64,000 nucleotides of DNA from Alteromonas sp. a30 (lineage in GTDB: Bacteria; Pseudomonadota; Gammaproteobacteria; Enterobacterales; Alteromonadaceae). Shown one piece after another: positions 37,331-47,737 of this stretch (positions are counted from its first letter, which is position 1; the number at the start of each line of letters is the position of its first letter). The notes beneath the pieces were generated by a model that saw only the letters and a list, made by a program, of their open reading frames with translations, was not told the origin of the DNA and did not search any database. The stretch is from assembly GCF_026788005.1 (NCBI RefSeq), contig NZ_JABEPE010000020.1, positions 1-64,000 of the forward strand, in the 5' to 3' direction. The translations under genes and the position numbers were made by a program.

Positions 37331-38185
37331 TTATGCAACTCTCTTTTGTGCGTAACACATTCTTGGTAAACCGGAATAATCACTCTCTGTAGTCACGCTA
37401 TCGTATCCATGATCGACTAGAAGCCCCTGAATGGCCTCACTTTGTAAATGTCCGTGCTCAATCAATAACCACCCTCGAGGATTAAGCCACGTAACAGCGT
37501 GGTCAATGATCAGACGAATGTCATCTAAGCCATCTTCCCCTGAAGTTAACGCTGTATCAGGCTCGAAACGCACGTCACCTTCCGATAACCAAGGAGATTG
37601 AGATTCAACATAAGGTGGGTTAGTCACAATAAAATCGAAGCTTTGTTGAGGAATATTTGAAAACCAACTGCTTTGTAATACAGAGACATTTTTCAACGCT
37701 AATTGTTGTGCATTGTATTTCGCAAGTTCAACCGCCTCTTGAATAAAATCAACCGCCAAAACCTGACTTTGAGGTAATTCACTGGCAAGTGCCAAGGCGA
37801 TTGCGCCTGTGCCTGTGCCTAAATCTAAGATAGCGGGTTGCTTTAGCGGGTTAAGCTCGTGGAGTTGCAAGGTACGTTCAACCAACAATTCGGTTTCTGG
37901 CCGAGGAATTAAGGTATGCTCATTCACGTTTAGCGTGAGCGTCCAAAAATCTTGTTTGCCTGTAAGGTAAGACACCGGCTTCCCAATTTTACGCTGCTCA
38001 ATTAATGCTGTGAACTGCTCAATTTGAGCATCAGTTAGCGGTTTTTCGGGGTAAGTCAGTAATGTGGTGGTTGAGCAATTGAGCACATGACAAAGTAACA
38101 CACGCGCATCAATTGCTGGAGACTCTCCTTCGAAAAGGCGAGATTTTGCCCAGTCTAGTGCCTGAGCAATAGTCATCTTAGCCAT
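37331..38185 (-). CDS. prmC: Peptide chain release factor N5-glutamine methyltransferase
   Basis: Methylates the GGQ glutamine of release factors with SAM. The SAM-binding motif ILDLGTGTGAIALAL and the NPPY catalytic motif are both present; LIPRPETELLVE is the family signature. It is coupled to its substrate gene prfA, 9 bp upstream. The start is ATG 38185 (a GTG three bases up is an alternative). About 284 residues. Confidence 0.95.
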   Translation of the reverse strand: MAKMTIAQALDWAKSRLFEGESPAIDARVLLCHVLNCSTTTLLTYPEKPLTDAQIEQFTALIEQRKIGKPVSYLTGKQDFWTLTLNVNEHTLIPRPETELLVERTLQLHELNPLKQPAILDLGTGTGAIALALASELPQSQVLAVDFIQEAVELAKYNAQQLALKNVSVLQSSWFSNIPQQSFDFIVTNPPYVESQSPWLSEGDVRFEPDTALTSGEDGLDDIRLIIDHAVTWLNPRGWLLIEHGHLQSEAIQGLLVDHGYDSVTTESDYSGLPRMCYAQKRVA

Positions 38186-38194
38186 CACCGCAAA

Positions 38195-39280
38195 TTATTC
38201 GTCAGATAGTGAGGCTAATTGGTCGGCTTGATATTCTTGACGAATTGGTTCAAGAATCAAATCAACCGACCCTTCTACAAATTCATCCAAACGGTATAAA
38301 GTTAAGTTGATACGATGATCGGTTACACGGCCTTGAGGGTAGTTATAAGTGCGAATTCGCTCAGAGCGATCGCCACTTCCCACCAGTAGTTTACGTGCAG
38401 AGGCTTCTTCTTCCTGACGCTTTTCCTGCTCCATATTATTCAAACGAGCCTGCAATACCGACATCGCTTTCGCTCTGTTTTTATGCTGTGAGCGCTCATC
38501 CTGACACTCAACCACCATGCCTGTGGGAAGGTGGGTAATACGAATGGCAGAATCGGTTTTGTTAACGTGCTGACCACCCGCACCACTGGCCCGGAAAGTA
38601 TCAACACGTAAATCAGCAGGGTTAACTTCTATCGCTTCAGATTCAGGGATTTCAGGTAAAACAGCAACGGTACATGCTGAGGTGTGAATACGACCTTGCG
38701 ATTCCGTTTCAGGTACACGCTGCACACGATGACCGCCGGATTCAAACTTCAAATAACCATATGCACCATCGCCAACCACATTGGCAATCACTTCTTTATA
38801 TCCGCCATGCTCCGCTTCATTGGCGCTAACGACTTCTACACGCCATTTCATTTTTTCCGCAAAACGACTATACATGCGGAATAAGTCACCCGCGAAAATA
38901 CCTGCTTCATCGCCACCCGCGCCTGCTCTAATTTCAAGGAAGCAGCTCATGTCGTCATTAGGATCTTTCGGTAGCAGCAAAATTTGCAAATCGTGCTCTA
39001 ATGTTTCCATTTTTTCTTTTGCTGCTTTGACTTCCATTTCTGCCATTTCACGCATTTCGGCATCATCTTCTGCCAACATTTCTTTTGCGGCTTCAATGTC
39101 TTCCTGACATTGTTGATAATCTTTAAAGCCTTTTACCACTTCTTCAAGTTGTGAGTATTCTTTTGATAATGATCGGAATTTATCTTGATCGGCAATGATC
39201 TCAGGTTCGCTTAATAATGCTTGTAACTCCTCAAATCGTTCAACCAAGGCTTCTAATTTTCTGATTACTGATTCTTTCAT
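38195..39280 (-). CDS. prfA: Peptide chain release factor 1
   Basis: A 361-residue RF1 that reads UAA and UAG. The GGQ motif is in [13 protein letters not shown]; the N-terminal coiled coil and the domain 2 region are typical. Its ATG overlaps the hemA stop (39277-39280, ATGA), a sign of translational coupling. Confidence 0.96.
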   Translation of the reverse strand: MKESVIRKLEALVERFEELQALLSEPEIIADQDKFRSLSKEYSQLEEVVKGFKDYQQCQEDIEAAKEMLAEDDAEMREMAEMEVKAAKEKMETLEHDLQILLLPKDPNDDMSCFLEIRAGAGGDEAGIFAGDLFRMYSRFAEKMKWRVEVVSANEAEHGGYKEVIANVVGDGAYGYLKFESGGHRVQRVPETESQGRIHTSACTVAVLPEIPESEAIEVNPADLRVDTFRASGAGGQHVNKTDSAIRITHLPTGMVVECQDERSQHKNRAKAMSVLQARLNNMEQEKRQEEEASARKLLVGSGDRSERIRTYNYPQGRVTDHRINLTLYRLDEFVEGSVDLILEPIRQEYQADQLASLSDE

Positions 39281-40551
39281 TCACTTTCCGACAAATTTTC
39301 TTGTTTCAACCCTAGCGAATCTTGTAATAACGCTAGCGTATTTTCATCCTGATATTCAGCCGCTTTTTTCAACGCTGAAGTTGGTCCGTGGATTAAACTA
39401 TTTGTAAGCTTATTCGCCAGCTCAACAAGGACCTTTTCTGGGGGCTTGCCATCGGACAACTGTGCCATGGCTCTGTCCAGCAGTTTATTTTTCTGTTGTT
39501 CACTTTGCTTGCGGTAATCGCGCAGTAATTCCACTGCACCTTGCGCATTATTCCAACGTGTAAACTGATCAACTTGATCGGCAATTAATGCTTCGGCTTG
39601 TGCCGCTGCTTCCTGCCGAGACGCGATATTTTGCTCTACAATTTGCTGTAAGTCATCAACGCTATACAAATAAGCGTCACTTAATTCGGCAACCTCTTCT
39701 TCAATGTCACGAGGAACCGCCAAATCAATCAGCAACATTGGCTTACGACGCCTTTGTTTTAACGCTCTTTCTACCAAGCCCTTACCAATAATTGGCAATT
39801 GGCTTGCAGTAGAACAAATGACAATATCCATTTCAGCTAAATGCGCGGGAATTTGGTTTAAGGTTAATACCTGAGCATTAAACTTATCGGCCAAGGAATG
39901 GGCATTAGCAACGGTGCGATTAGCAACTGTCATATGCTGCGCCCCTTGTTCTTTCATGTGGGTTGCGACTAATTCTATTGTTTCACCCGCACCAACAAGC
40001 AAAATTTTGCTATCTGCTAAAGAAGAAAATATGTGCTGCGCTAACTGCACCGCCGAAAAGGCGACAGACACCGCATTCGCCCCTATTTCCGTTTCTGTTC
40101 GAACTTTCTTTGCAGCGGCAAAGGTTTTTTGGAAAAGCTGTTCAAACAGACTGGAAACCGCCCCCGCATTCTTTGCGTTAATATAGGATTGCTTAAGCTG
40201 CCCCAATATTTGTGGCTCACCTAACACCAAAGAATCTAGTCCACTCGCGACGCGCATAACATGACCAACCATATTCAAATCAGAATGCGCGTAACCCTGC
40301 TCCCACAATCCGTCGAATTGAAGATCATGAAACTCAGCGAGCCACTGACAAACGGCTTCTGGCGATGCTTCTTCAGCAGCAACATACACCTCAGTCCGGT
40401 TGCACGTGGAAAGAATAACCGACTCAGCCATACCAACTTCGTTTTTCAACGAGTGTAGAGCATCCTGTAGGCTGTCTGGAGAAAAAGCGACTTTTTCCCG
40501 TAACGCTACCGGAGCTGTATTATGGTTAATTCCGAAAACGACGAGTGACAT
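39277..40551 (-). CDS. hemA: Glutamyl-tRNA reductase
   Basis: Reduces glutamyl-tRNA to glutamate-1-semialdehyde, the first step of C5 haem synthesis. In 424 residues Cys50 in STCNRTEVY is the nucleophile, at the same position as in E. coli. The NADPH motif [10 protein letters not shown] and the C-terminal dimerisation helices follow. ATG 40551 ([10 protein letters not shown]) is the start; the frame is open further to TTG 40572 but [10 protein letters not shown] matches the family. It is divergent from lolB. Confidence 0.95.
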   Translation of the reverse strand: MSLVVFGINHNTAPVALREKVAFSPDSLQDALHSLKNEVGMAESVILSTCNRTEVYVAAEEASPEAVCQWLAEFHDLQFDGLWEQGYAHSDLNMVGHVMRVASGLDSLVLGEPQILGQLKQSYINAKNAGAVSSLFEQLFQKTFAAAKKVRTETEIGANAVSVAFSAVQLAQHIFSSLADSKILLVGAGETIELVATHMKEQGAQHMTVANRTVANAHSLADKFNAQVLTLNQIPAHLAEMDIVICSTASQLPIIGKGLVERALKQRRRKPMLLIDLAVPRDIEEEVAELSDAYLYSVDDLQQIVEQNIASRQEAAAQAEALIADQVDQFTRWNNAQGAVELLRDYRKQSEQQKNKLLDRAMAQLSDGKPPEKVLVELANKLTNSLIHGPTSALKKAAEYQDENTLALLQDSLGLKQENLSESE

Positions 40552-40746
40552 TAGATGTTGTTTTTTCCCCAATTAACAATTCGCGAAGTTCGCTATGTAA
40601 AACCGCCCTTGATGAGATAAACGCAACCCCTCGAATTGAGCGCGTGCATTGTACGAGAATCTCAGCACCAAGAAAAGTTACGTTAGGTTGTATAGTTTTG
40701 ATATATTATTGAACCTAAGAAACTTTACAACCAATTATGTGTAATT

Positions 40747-41403
40747 TTGTTCTCCAATCGATTATATCTATTAACGCTTAGCTCCCTGCATTTTCAACCT
40801 TTTTTGAAGCATTTCTCGGTTTTTTTAGTTATTTTAACACTTTTTAGTTGTGCCTCAGCGCCCAAAAAAATAGACAAAAATATTAACCTGACACAACATC
40901 AAACCCAACTTGCTCAATTATTGAACTGGAGTATTCAGGGACGAATTGCAATTAAAACACCAGAAGAAAGGTTTAGTGCATCATTGCATTGGCAACAAGA
41001 AGACAAAAACTACCAAATCCATCTAACCAACATTATCGGCACAACGCTGATGCAACTCGAAGGCAACGATAATTATGCAAAGCTTACCTATGATGACCAA
41101 GCTTTCATTGATTCAGATCCAGAAAGATTGCTATTTCGAATCACAGGCTGGCGACTCCCTGTCAAACACCTGCCTTCTCTCATAAAAGGCGCGGTGCCTA
41201 AATCAGGCTTCGAGCATACCGTCTCGGATCAAGGGTTGATGCAAACCATAAAGCAGCTTGCAGACGGCGATATTCGTAATCGTTGGGAAGCGAACTATGT
41301 CAACTTTACTCAAGAAGGTGCTCTATTCTTGCCAGAAAACATCACCTTAAAAAACGCGTCGAATACCATCAAAATAAGAATTAGCCAATGGACACTGAAC
41401 TAA
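40747..41403 (+). CDS. lolB: Outer-membrane lipoprotein LolB
   Basis: Receives lipoproteins from LolA and inserts them into the outer membrane. The signal peptide ends in the lipobox LFSC, and the mature protein has LLNWSIQGRIAIKT and FSASLHWQQ typical of LolB. The start is uncertain: the frame opens at TTG 40747 with a long leader, and an internal TTG giving MKHFSVFLVIL is a shorter alternative with weak ribosome-binding signals. It overlaps ispE by 16 bp, as in the conserved lolB-ispE-prs order. Confidence 0.85.
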   Translation: MFSNRLYLLTLSSLHFQPFLKHFSVFLVILTLFSCASAPKKIDKNINLTQHQTQLAQLLNWSIQGRIAIKTPEERFSASLHWQQEDKNYQIHLTNIIGTTLMQLEGNDNYAKLTYDDQAFIDSDPERLLFRITGWRLPVKHLPSLIKGAVPKSGFEHTVSDQGLMQTIKQLADGDIRNRWEANYVNFTQEGALFLPENITLKNASNTIKIRISQWTLN

Positions 41404-42245
41404 CAATTTGGCCCGCACCGGCCAAACTCAATTTATTTCTGCATATTATCGGTCAGCGTGCCGATGGATACCACAACCTGCAAAGTCTATTTCAGCTGCT
41501 TGATTACAGCGACTCACTGCAAATTAAAGTTGATAACAGCAGTGACATCCGTGTTAGCGCCAATGTAAACGACATACCATTAGAAGAAAATATCATATAC
41601 AAAGCGGGTAAATTACTTCAAGAAACCACAGGGACAACAAAAGGTTGTCATATTCAACTTGATAAAAAGCTACCAATGGGAGGGGGACTAGGAGGCGGCT
41701 CATCAAACGCAGCAACAACACTGATTGCCCTTAATCAACTGTGGGACTTGGGCTTGACCCAAACGCAGTTGCAGCAACTCGGATTGCGATTAGGCGCCGA
41801 CGTTCCTATTTTTGTATTTGGTCAGAACGCCTTTGCGGAAGGAGTCGGAGAACAACTTTCTGCTGTTAATCTACCAGAACACTACTTTCTTGTTGTGAAC
41901 CCTGGTGTACATGTTTCAACACAGAAGGTGTTTCAACACCCTGACTTACCGCGCAATACTGCTAGGATTGATAAAGAAACATATTCTTTTTTAAACAGCC
42001 ATAATGATTGCCAAAAGTTAGTTTGCGAAATGTATCCTAATATTGCAAAAACCTTAGGCTGGTTGTTACAATACGCCCCGTCCCGAATGACTGGAACCGG
42101 GTCTTGTTTATTCTCTATTTACAACGATAAAAAAGCAGCAGAAGAAACGCTTAAAAAGCTTCCTGATGGCTGCACTGGTTTTGTTGCAAAAGGCGTAAAC
42201 AAATCACCTCTACTTGACACACTAAAACAATTAAAAGACAAGTAG
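41388..42245 (+). CDS. ispE: 4-diphosphocytidyl-2-C-methyl-D-erythritol kinase
   Basis: A GHMP kinase of the MEP isoprenoid pathway, 285 residues. The N-terminal PAPAKLNLFLHI and the ATP-binding PMGGGLGGGSSNAA are diagnostic; MTGTGSCLF is the C-terminal GHMP motif. It overlaps the end of lolB by 16 bp and is followed by prs. Confidence 0.95.
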   Translation: MDTELTIWPAPAKLNLFLHIIGQRADGYHNLQSLFQLLDYSDSLQIKVDNSSDIRVSANVNDIPLEENIIYKAGKLLQETTGTTKGCHIQLDKKLPMGGGLGGGSSNAATTLIALNQLWDLGLTQTQLQQLGLRLGADVPIFVFGQNAFAEGVGEQLSAVNLPEHYFLVVNPGVHVSTQKVFQHPDLPRNTARIDKETYSFLNSHNDCQKLVCEMYPNIAKTLGWLLQYAPSRMTGTGSCLFSIYNDKKAAEETLKKLPDGCTGFVAKGVNKSPLLDTLKQLKDK

Positions 42246-42319
42246 TGGAAGGAATTTTTACTAATTTATTTCACTTTCAAACAGAGAATTGGGGTATGTC
42301 TGCGTTTTATACGTGGAAG

Positions 42320-42489
42320 TTGACCAACATGAGTTTTGTCAAATACATACACCCCCGAACGTTAACACGCTTTAGGTATCATTAGTTAACGTTGCCGGGG
42401 ATAACCAAATATCGATCATCCGATCGAACTTTGCCCTCCTGACTGCGTTTAACGAGTGTCTCCTAAGCAATATTCTGAGGATATACACA
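42320..42489 (+). promoter_or_regulatory. prs leader with possible promoter and a long inverted repeat
   Basis: TTGACC (42320-42325) and ATACAT 17 bp further could be a weak promoter. A strong inverted repeat follows: CCCCCGAACGTTAAC (42352-42366) against GTTAACGTTGCCGGGG (42385-42400), with an 18-base loop. No T run follows, so a simple terminator is unlikely. The ribosome-binding site is TGAGGA, 9 bp before the GTG. Confidence 0.45.
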
Positions 42490-43437
42490 GTGCCGGACAT
42501 GAAGCTTTTTGCCGGAAACGCAGTACCCGAGCTAGCTCAAAAAGTTGCCGATAGACTTTACACCAAACTGGGTCACGCCAGTGTTGGCCGTTTCAGTGAT
42601 GGTGAGATCAGCGTCGAGATCCATGAAAATGTTCGCGGCTCAGATGTATTTATCATTCAATCAACCTGTGCGCCAACTAACGACAACTTAATGGAACTTA
42701 TCGTCATGATCGATGCGTTTCGCCGAGCTTCGTCTGGCCGCATTACAGCCGTTATTCCTTATTTCGGTTATGCACGCCAAGATCGCCGGGTCCGTTCCGC
42801 TAGAGTACCGATTACCGCCAAAGTGGTAGCGGACTTCTTATCTAACGTAGGTGTCGACCGCGTTATGACCATCGATCTTCACGCCGAACAGATTCAAGGA
42901 TTCTTTGACGTTCCGGTAGATAACGCCTTCGGTACGCCAATTTTGCTCGAAGATATGCGTGAAAGAAACTTGGAAAACCCTGTTGTAGTCTCCCCCGATA
43001 TTGGTGGTGTTGTGCGTGCAAGAGCCGTTGCCAAGCTACTTAACGATACCGATTTAGCCATTATCGATAAACGTCGCCCGAAAGCAAATGTTGCTCAGGT
43101 CATGCATATTATCGGTGATGTGGAAGGCCGAGACTGTATTGTTGTTGACGATATGATCGACACTGGCGGTACACTAGCAAAAGCGGCAGAAGCCTTAAAA
43201 GAGAAAGGTGCTAAGAGTGTGTTGGCTTATGCTACTCACCCAATTTTCTCTGGTAATGCTCCTACGATTTTAGCGGAATCTAAAATCGACGAAATTATTG
43301 TGACTGACAGCATTCCGTTAAGCGCTGATATGAAGAAAGTCTCAAAAGTGAAACAACTTAGTTTGTCAAAAATGTTAGCCGAAGCCATTCGTCGTTTAAG
43401 CAACGAAGAATCTATCTCAGCAATGTTTGAGCACTAA
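42490..43437 (+). CDS. prs: Ribose-phosphate pyrophosphokinase
   Basis: Makes PRPP from ribose 5-phosphate and ATP, feeding nucleotide, His and Trp synthesis. The 315 residues begin [17 protein letters not shown]. Key segments are [35 protein letters not shown], and [12 protein letters not shown] as the PRPP loop. The GTG start matches the E. coli gene, which also starts at GTG in the same context; TGAGGA lies upstream. Confidence 0.96.
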   Translation: MPDMKLFAGNAVPELAQKVADRLYTKLGHASVGRFSDGEISVEIHENVRGSDVFIIQSTCAPTNDNLMELIVMIDAFRRASSGRITAVIPYFGYARQDRRVRSARVPITAKVVADFLSNVGVDRVMTIDLHAEQIQGFFDVPVDNAFGTPILLEDMRERNLENPVVVSPDIGGVVRARAVAKLLNDTDLAIIDKRRPKANVAQVMHIIGDVEGRDCIVVDDMIDTGGTLAKAAEALKEKGAKSVLAYATHPIFSGNAPTILAESKIDEIIVTDSIPLSADMKKVSKVKQLSLSKMLAEAIRRLSNEESISAMFEH

Positions 43438-43448
43438 AAGCATAGTCA

Positions 43449-43913
43449 ATGCGTAATGTGCCGATAACAAGGCTTTTTAACAACAAGAGGCAACCTTACC
43501 TCTTGTTGTTACTCTTTTTTTGCTCAATCACGCTCAGCAGTTGTAGCCCCGAGCAAAGTGCATTGACTCCCGCTAGTCAACAGAAAAACCTCACCTCCCA
43601 ACAACCCATTGCCACCCCAAAAGGACAGTTCATGAAATCAGACACTCAACCTGTCGCCGCAGAAGTGGTTATTACGGGAGAAATTGTACACAAAGACTTA
43701 GAAGGAGGGTTTTATGCCATTTACGCCGACAATAACCAGCGATATATGCCACTCAATTTAGCATCGAAGCACAAGAAAGCGGGATTGAAAGTCAAACTCA
43801 CCGCTACGCTTCAACCTGAAGTCCGCACAATTCAAATGCACGGCACACCAATAACCATCCTTTCTATTGAAGTTATTGGGCAAAATGCCCACACTGACGA
43901 CCCTCGTATTTAA
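43449..43913 (+). CDS. Lipoprotein of unknown function
   Basis: A 154-residue protein. The signal peptide (about residues 1-32) ends in the lipobox LSSC, so it is probably a lipoprotein. A low-complexity linker follows. A compact beta-rich region (about residues 75-150) with GEIVHKDLEGGFYAIYADN resembles a small OB-fold, but I do not recognise a family. It starts 11 bp after prs and may be cotranscribed. Confidence 0.7.
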   Translation: MRNVPITRLFNNKRQPYLLLLLFFCSITLSSCSPEQSALTPASQQKNLTSQQPIATPKGQFMKSDTQPVAAEVVITGEIVHKDLEGGFYAIYADNNQRYMPLNLASKHKKAGLKVKLTATLQPEVRTIQMHGTPITILSIEVIGQNAHTDDPRI

Positions 43914-43941
43914 ACAAATCCTCTCCATCCGAAAAGCCAGC

Positions 43942-43970
43942 TTGTTTGGCTGACTAACCAGTGTTAGAAT
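43942..43970 (+). promoter_or_regulatory. Predicted rplY promoter
   Basis: TTGTTT (43942-43947), 17-bp spacer, TAGAAT (43965-43970), about 77 bp before the rplY start. Confidence 0.55.
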
Positions 43971-44047
43971 GCGCCGCCCTTTTTCATAAGGGGCATATTT
44001 ATGTAGTTCTGGTCGCAAGAGCTACTCATCAATTTTTGGAGAAAAAA

Positions 44048-44674
44048 ATGACAGACGCGATTTTTAACTTGGACGCAGAAGTCCGTACAGATATAGGGAA
44101 AGGTGCGAGCCGCCGCCTACGTCGTGCAGATAAAGTCCCTGCGGTCCTTTATGGTGCAGATAAAGAAGCTGTATCGTTAACGTTGGATCACAACAAAGTG
44201 ATTCAAGCTCAAGAATTTGAAGCATTCTATTCTCACATTCTTACACTAAACATTGGTGGTGAGAAAGTTGAAGCGCTTATCAAAGACATGCAACGTCACC
44301 CGTTCAAGCCAAAAATCCTACACATGGATTTCTTGCGCGTTGACGCTTCACATACTATTACAACGCAAGTTCCTCTTCACTTCTTAAATGAAGACACATG
44401 TAAAGGTGTTAAATTGCAAGGCGGTCACGTTGAGCATAACCTAGCTGACGTTGAAGTTAGCTGCTTACCTGGTCAGCTTCCTGAGTTCATCGAAGTCGAC
44501 CTAGCTGATGTTGAGAAAGATCAGACTCTTCACCTTTCCGACCTTGTTCTTCCTAAGGGTGTTACTTTAGTTGAATTAGCGAAGGGTGAAAATCACGACC
44601 AAGCAGTTGTAACGGTTAAAGGTGCCAAAGGCGGTAGCGCAGAAGACGACGCCGCTGAGGACGATGCGGAATAA
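44048..44674 (+). CDS. rplY: Ribosomal protein bL25, long CTC form
   Basis: Binds 5S rRNA in the large subunit. The 208 residues include the N-terminal RNA-binding domain ([20 protein letters not shown]) and a C-terminal TL5/CTC domain, then an acidic tail (DDAAEDDAE). The E. coli L25 is only 94 residues. TTGGAG precedes the ATG at 44048; an upstream GTG at 43961 lies inside the promoter and is rejected. It is followed by pth after 5 bp. Confidence 0.93.
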   Translation: MTDAIFNLDAEVRTDIGKGASRRLRRADKVPAVLYGADKEAVSLTLDHNKVIQAQEFEAFYSHILTLNIGGEKVEALIKDMQRHPFKPKILHMDFLRVDASHTITTQVPLHFLNEDTCKGVKLQGGHVEHNLADVEVSCLPGQLPEFIEVDLADVEKDQTLHLSDLVLPKGVTLVELAKGENHDQAVVTVKGAKGGSAEDDAAEDDAE

Positions 44675-44679
44675 TCAGC

Positions 44680-45264
44680 TTGTCTGATATCCAACTTATC
44701 GTGGGCCTGGGTAATCCGGGCCCCGAATATCAAAACACTCGCCATAATGCAGGTAGCTGGTTTGTAGAACGGCTAGCGCGCCAACATAACATCTCTCTAA
44801 AACTCGATAATAAATTCTTCGGCTTCATTGGGCGCGGCAACATAGCTGGCCAAGATACCCGCTTGCTTATTCCCACCACTTACATGAATAAAAGTGGTCA
44901 ATCGGTTGCAGCAGTCGCCAAGTTTTATCGAATTGCGCCAGAAAGCATGCTTGTCGCTTTCGACGAACTCGATCTTCCCCCTGGCATCGCTAAATTCAAA
45001 GTCGGTGGAAGCTCTACTCAAAATGGCATTAGAGACATTGTATCTTGCATGGGCAATCAAAAGAATTTCCCTCGCTTACGCATCGGTATTGGTCACCCCG
45101 GCGACCGAAGCAGAGTAACGGGCCACGTTTTAGGTAAAGCCCCTGCTGCGGAGCAAGAAAAAATGGATGCCGCGATAGACGAGGCATTACGCTGTACAGA
45201 AATACTAATAAAACAAGATTTAACCGCCGCTATGCAACGCTTACATAGTTTTAAGGCTGAATAA
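44680..45264 (+). CDS. pth: Peptidyl-tRNA hydrolase
   Basis: A 194-residue enzyme that frees tRNA from dropped peptides. The N-terminal [19 protein letters not shown] contains the catalytic His. [20 protein letters not shown] holds a region where the usual G-H is replaced by S-T. TTG at 44680 is the likely start, matching the family N-terminus. The order rplY-pth-ychF is common. Confidence 0.93.
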   Translation: MSDIQLIVGLGNPGPEYQNTRHNAGSWFVERLARQHNISLKLDNKFFGFIGRGNIAGQDTRLLIPTTYMNKSGQSVAAVAKFYRIAPESMLVAFDELDLPPGIAKFKVGGSSTQNGIRDIVSCMGNQKNFPRLRIGIGHPGDRSRVTGHVLGKAPAAEQEKMDAAIDEALRCTEILIKQDLTAAMQRLHSFKAE

Positions 45265-45297
45265 TCGGGTTTTACCAACCAAATATAGGAACAAATA

Positions 45298-46389
45298 ATG
45301 GGATTTAAGTGCGGAATTGTAGGATTACCTAACGTCGGCAAATCCACCCTGTTTAATGCTTTAACCAAAGCTGGCATCGAAGCCGCTAACTTTCCATTTT
45401 GTACTATCGAGCCCAATACAGGCGTTGTTCCTGTACCGGATTTACGTTTAGATGCATTAGCAGAAATAGTCAATCCTGAGCGCGTTGTTCCTACCTCAAT
45501 GGAATTTGTCGACATTGCCGGATTAGTAGCTGGCGCGTCAAAAGGCGAAGGTCTTGGTAATAAGTTCCTTGCTAACATTCGTGAAACCGACGCCATTGGT
45601 CACGTTGTTCGTTGCTTCGAAAACGACAACATTGTACACGTTGCGGGTAAAGTTGACCCGCTTGATGACATCGAAGTCATCAACACTGAGCTTTCCTTAG
45701 CCGACTTAGAAACCACTGAAAAAGCAATTATCCGTGTTGGTAAGCGCGCCAAAGGTGGCGACAAAGACGCCAAATTTGAACTAAGCGTATTAGAAAAGCT
45801 CCTGCCAATACTAAATGAAGGTAAAGCATTGCGTTCTTTGGAACTCGAAAAAGAAGAACATGCCGCCATTTCCTACATGAACTTCTTAACCTTGAAGCCG
45901 ACCATGTATATCGCCAATGTGAATGACGATGGCTTCGAAAACAACCCTTACTTAGATAAAGTTAAAGCGTTAGCAGAAGAGGAAAACGCGGTTGTGGTAG
46001 CCGTTTGTGCTGCGATTGAATCAGAAATTGCCGAACTCGACGATGACGAAAGAGACGAATTCATGGAAGACATGGGCCTTGAAGAGCCAGGGCTAAACCG
46101 TGTAATTCGTGCTGGTTACAGCTTGTTGAACTTAAAAACCTACTTCACCGCTGGCGTAAAAGAAGTCCGTGCTTGGACGTACCCCGAAGGTTCAACAGCG
46201 CCACAAGCAGCTGGCAAAATCCATACAGATTTTGAAAAAGGCTTTATCCGTGCAGAAGTCGTGGCTTATGACGATTTCATCGCCCACAAAGGCGAACAAG
46301 GCGCAAAAGACGCAGGTAAATGGAACTTACAAGGTAAAGACTACATCGTCCAAGACGGCGACGTTATTCATTTCCGCTTTAATGTGTAA
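45298..46389 (+). CDS. ychF: Redox-regulated ATPase YchF
   Basis: A 363-residue Obg-related P-loop protein that binds ATP and associates with ribosomes. Walker A is [26 protein letters not shown] is the G3 region; YIANVNDDG replaces the NKxD motif, as is typical of this ATP-preferring subfamily. A coiled coil and a TGS domain end the protein. AGGAAC precedes the ATG. A stem-loop follows at 46436-46463. Confidence 0.96.
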   Translation: MGFKCGIVGLPNVGKSTLFNALTKAGIEAANFPFCTIEPNTGVVPVPDLRLDALAEIVNPERVVPTSMEFVDIAGLVAGASKGEGLGNKFLANIRETDAIGHVVRCFENDNIVHVAGKVDPLDDIEVINTELSLADLETTEKAIIRVGKRAKGGDKDAKFELSVLEKLLPILNEGKALRSLELEKEEHAAISYMNFLTLKPTMYIANVNDDGFENNPYLDKVKALAEEENAVVVAVCAAIESEIAELDDDERDEFMEDMGLEEPGLNRVIRAGYSLLNLKTYFTAGVKEVRAWTYPEGSTAPQAAGKIHTDFEKGFIRAEVVAYDDFIAHKGEQGAKDAGKWNLQGKDYIVQDGDVIHFRFNV

Positions 46390-46435
46390 GTAAGCTGCCT
46401 AGCACCTAGCAAGAGAAAGGCGTTGAAAGAACGAT

Positions 46436-46463
46436 AAAAAAGAGCTGAAGTCAGCTCTTTTTT
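46436..46463. terminator. Terminator after ychF
   Basis: AAAAAAGAGCTGA-AG-TCAGCTCTTTTTT, a perfect 13-bp inverted repeat with a T run, 46 bp after the stop. It may also serve the convergent VWA gene. Confidence 0.88.
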
Positions 46464-46564
46464 TGTGTCTGTTAAAGAATTGAAAATTTCGCTCATGGTT
46501 AACAATCTTGGCTCTAATCGCCTTTCCTAAATTCTTACTAGGATTAGCCAAATACTATCACCCA

Positions 46565-47737
46565 CTACGTCAGCGTTTTTATCGCATCATTCAAACCTTG
46601 CAGGGTTAGCGGAAACATTCTGTCTTCCATAATTTGGCGCATAATTTTTATGGAATGATAGTAGTCCCAGTAATGTTCTGGTTGCGGATTCAGCCACACG
46701 GCATTTTTGTAATGGTCCAATAAGCGTTGCATCCACACCGCGCCGGGTTCTTCGTTCCAATACTCTACACTGCCACCAGCATAGGTAATTTCGTAAGGCC
46801 CCATTGTGGCATCGCCAACGAAGATGAGTTTGTAGTCGCTGCCGTATTTATGGATCACATCCCAAAGTGGGATTTTCTCGTTCTTTCGACGGGCGTTATC
46901 ACGCCACACATAATCGTAAACGCAATTATGGAAGTAGTAATATTCAAGGTGCTTAAACTCGGTATTACATGCTGAAAACAACTCTTCACAGGCTTTGATG
47001 TAGCTATCCATCGAACCACCCACATCAAAAAACAGCAACACTTTCACGGCATTATGACGCTCTGGCACCATGCAAATATCGAGCATGCCGCCGTTTCTTG
47101 CTGTTGCACCAATGGTTGAGTCTAAATCCAACTCATCGGCAGCACCGCTGCGCGCAAACTGACGCAACTTACGTAATGCGACTTTAATATTGCGCGTGCC
47201 TAGCTCCACATCGGACGACAAGTTTTTGAATTTGCGCTCATCCCATACTTTTGCCGCCGAAAAGTTACGGTTGCCATCTTGCCCAATACGCACGCCTTCT
47301 GGGTTGTAACCGTAAGCACCAAAAGGCGATGTGCCTGCCGTGCCAATCCATTTATTGCCTCCTTGATGACGCTTTTGTTGCTCTTCTAAGCGCTTTTTCA
47401 AGGTTTCCATGAGTTTGTCTAGGCCGCCCATGGCTTCGATTTGTTTCTTTTCTTCTTCGGTAAACATGCGCTCAATTTCTTTGCGCAGCCATTCTTCGGG
47501 GATGTCTTTGCCAAACAAGTCGATGCTTTGCACCCCTTCAAAATAGTCAGCGAAGGCTTTGTCGAATTTATCGAAGTGGGCCTCGTCCTTCACTAAACAC
47601 AAACGCGACAAATAATAAAAATCTTCAAGGTTGGCAAACACTACCTGATGCTTAAGCGCGCCAAGCAAATCAAGTAACTCGCGAATACTGGCGGGCACTT
47701 TGTATTCCCGCACTTTCATGAAGAAGGAAATGAGCAT
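46565..47737 (-). CDS. VWA-domain protein, CoxE-like, with modified MIDAS
   Basis: A 390-residue VWA protein. The VWA domain covers the C-terminal half: LLFFDVGGSMDSY is the metal-site loop, in which Gly replaces the first Ser of the usual DxSxS. From memory this DVGGSM form is frequent in this family. The N-terminal half is helical with GGLDKLMETLKKRLEEQQ. The moxR-like gene upstream overlaps its start by one base (TAATG). MoxR and VWA partners are commonly paired. Confidence 0.85.
   Translation of the reverse strand: MLISFFMKVREYKVPASIRELLDLLGALKHQVVFANLEDFYYLSRLCLVKDEAHFDKFDKAFADYFEGVQSIDLFGKDIPEEWLRKEIERMFTEEEKKQIEAMGGLDKLMETLKKRLEEQQKRHQGGNKWIGTAGTSPFGAYGYNPEGVRIGQDGNRNFSAAKVWDERKFKNLSSDVELGTRNIKVALRKLRQFARSGAADELDLDSTIGATARNGGMLDICMVPERHNAVKVLLFFDVGGSMDSYIKACEELFSACNTEFKHLEYYYFHNCVYDYVWRDNARRKNEKIPLWDVIHKYGSDYKLIFVGDATMGPYEITYAGGSVEYWNEEPGAVWMQRLLDHYKNAVWLNPQPEHYWDYYHSIKIMRQIMEDRMFPLTLQGLNDAIKTLT

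Noticed and set aside
42290-42297. TGGGGTAT, as at the start of tRNA-Gln
   Set aside because: tRNA genes often lie near ispE-prs, but the following sequence has no D-, anticodon- or T-arm pairing; only the first 8 bases match.
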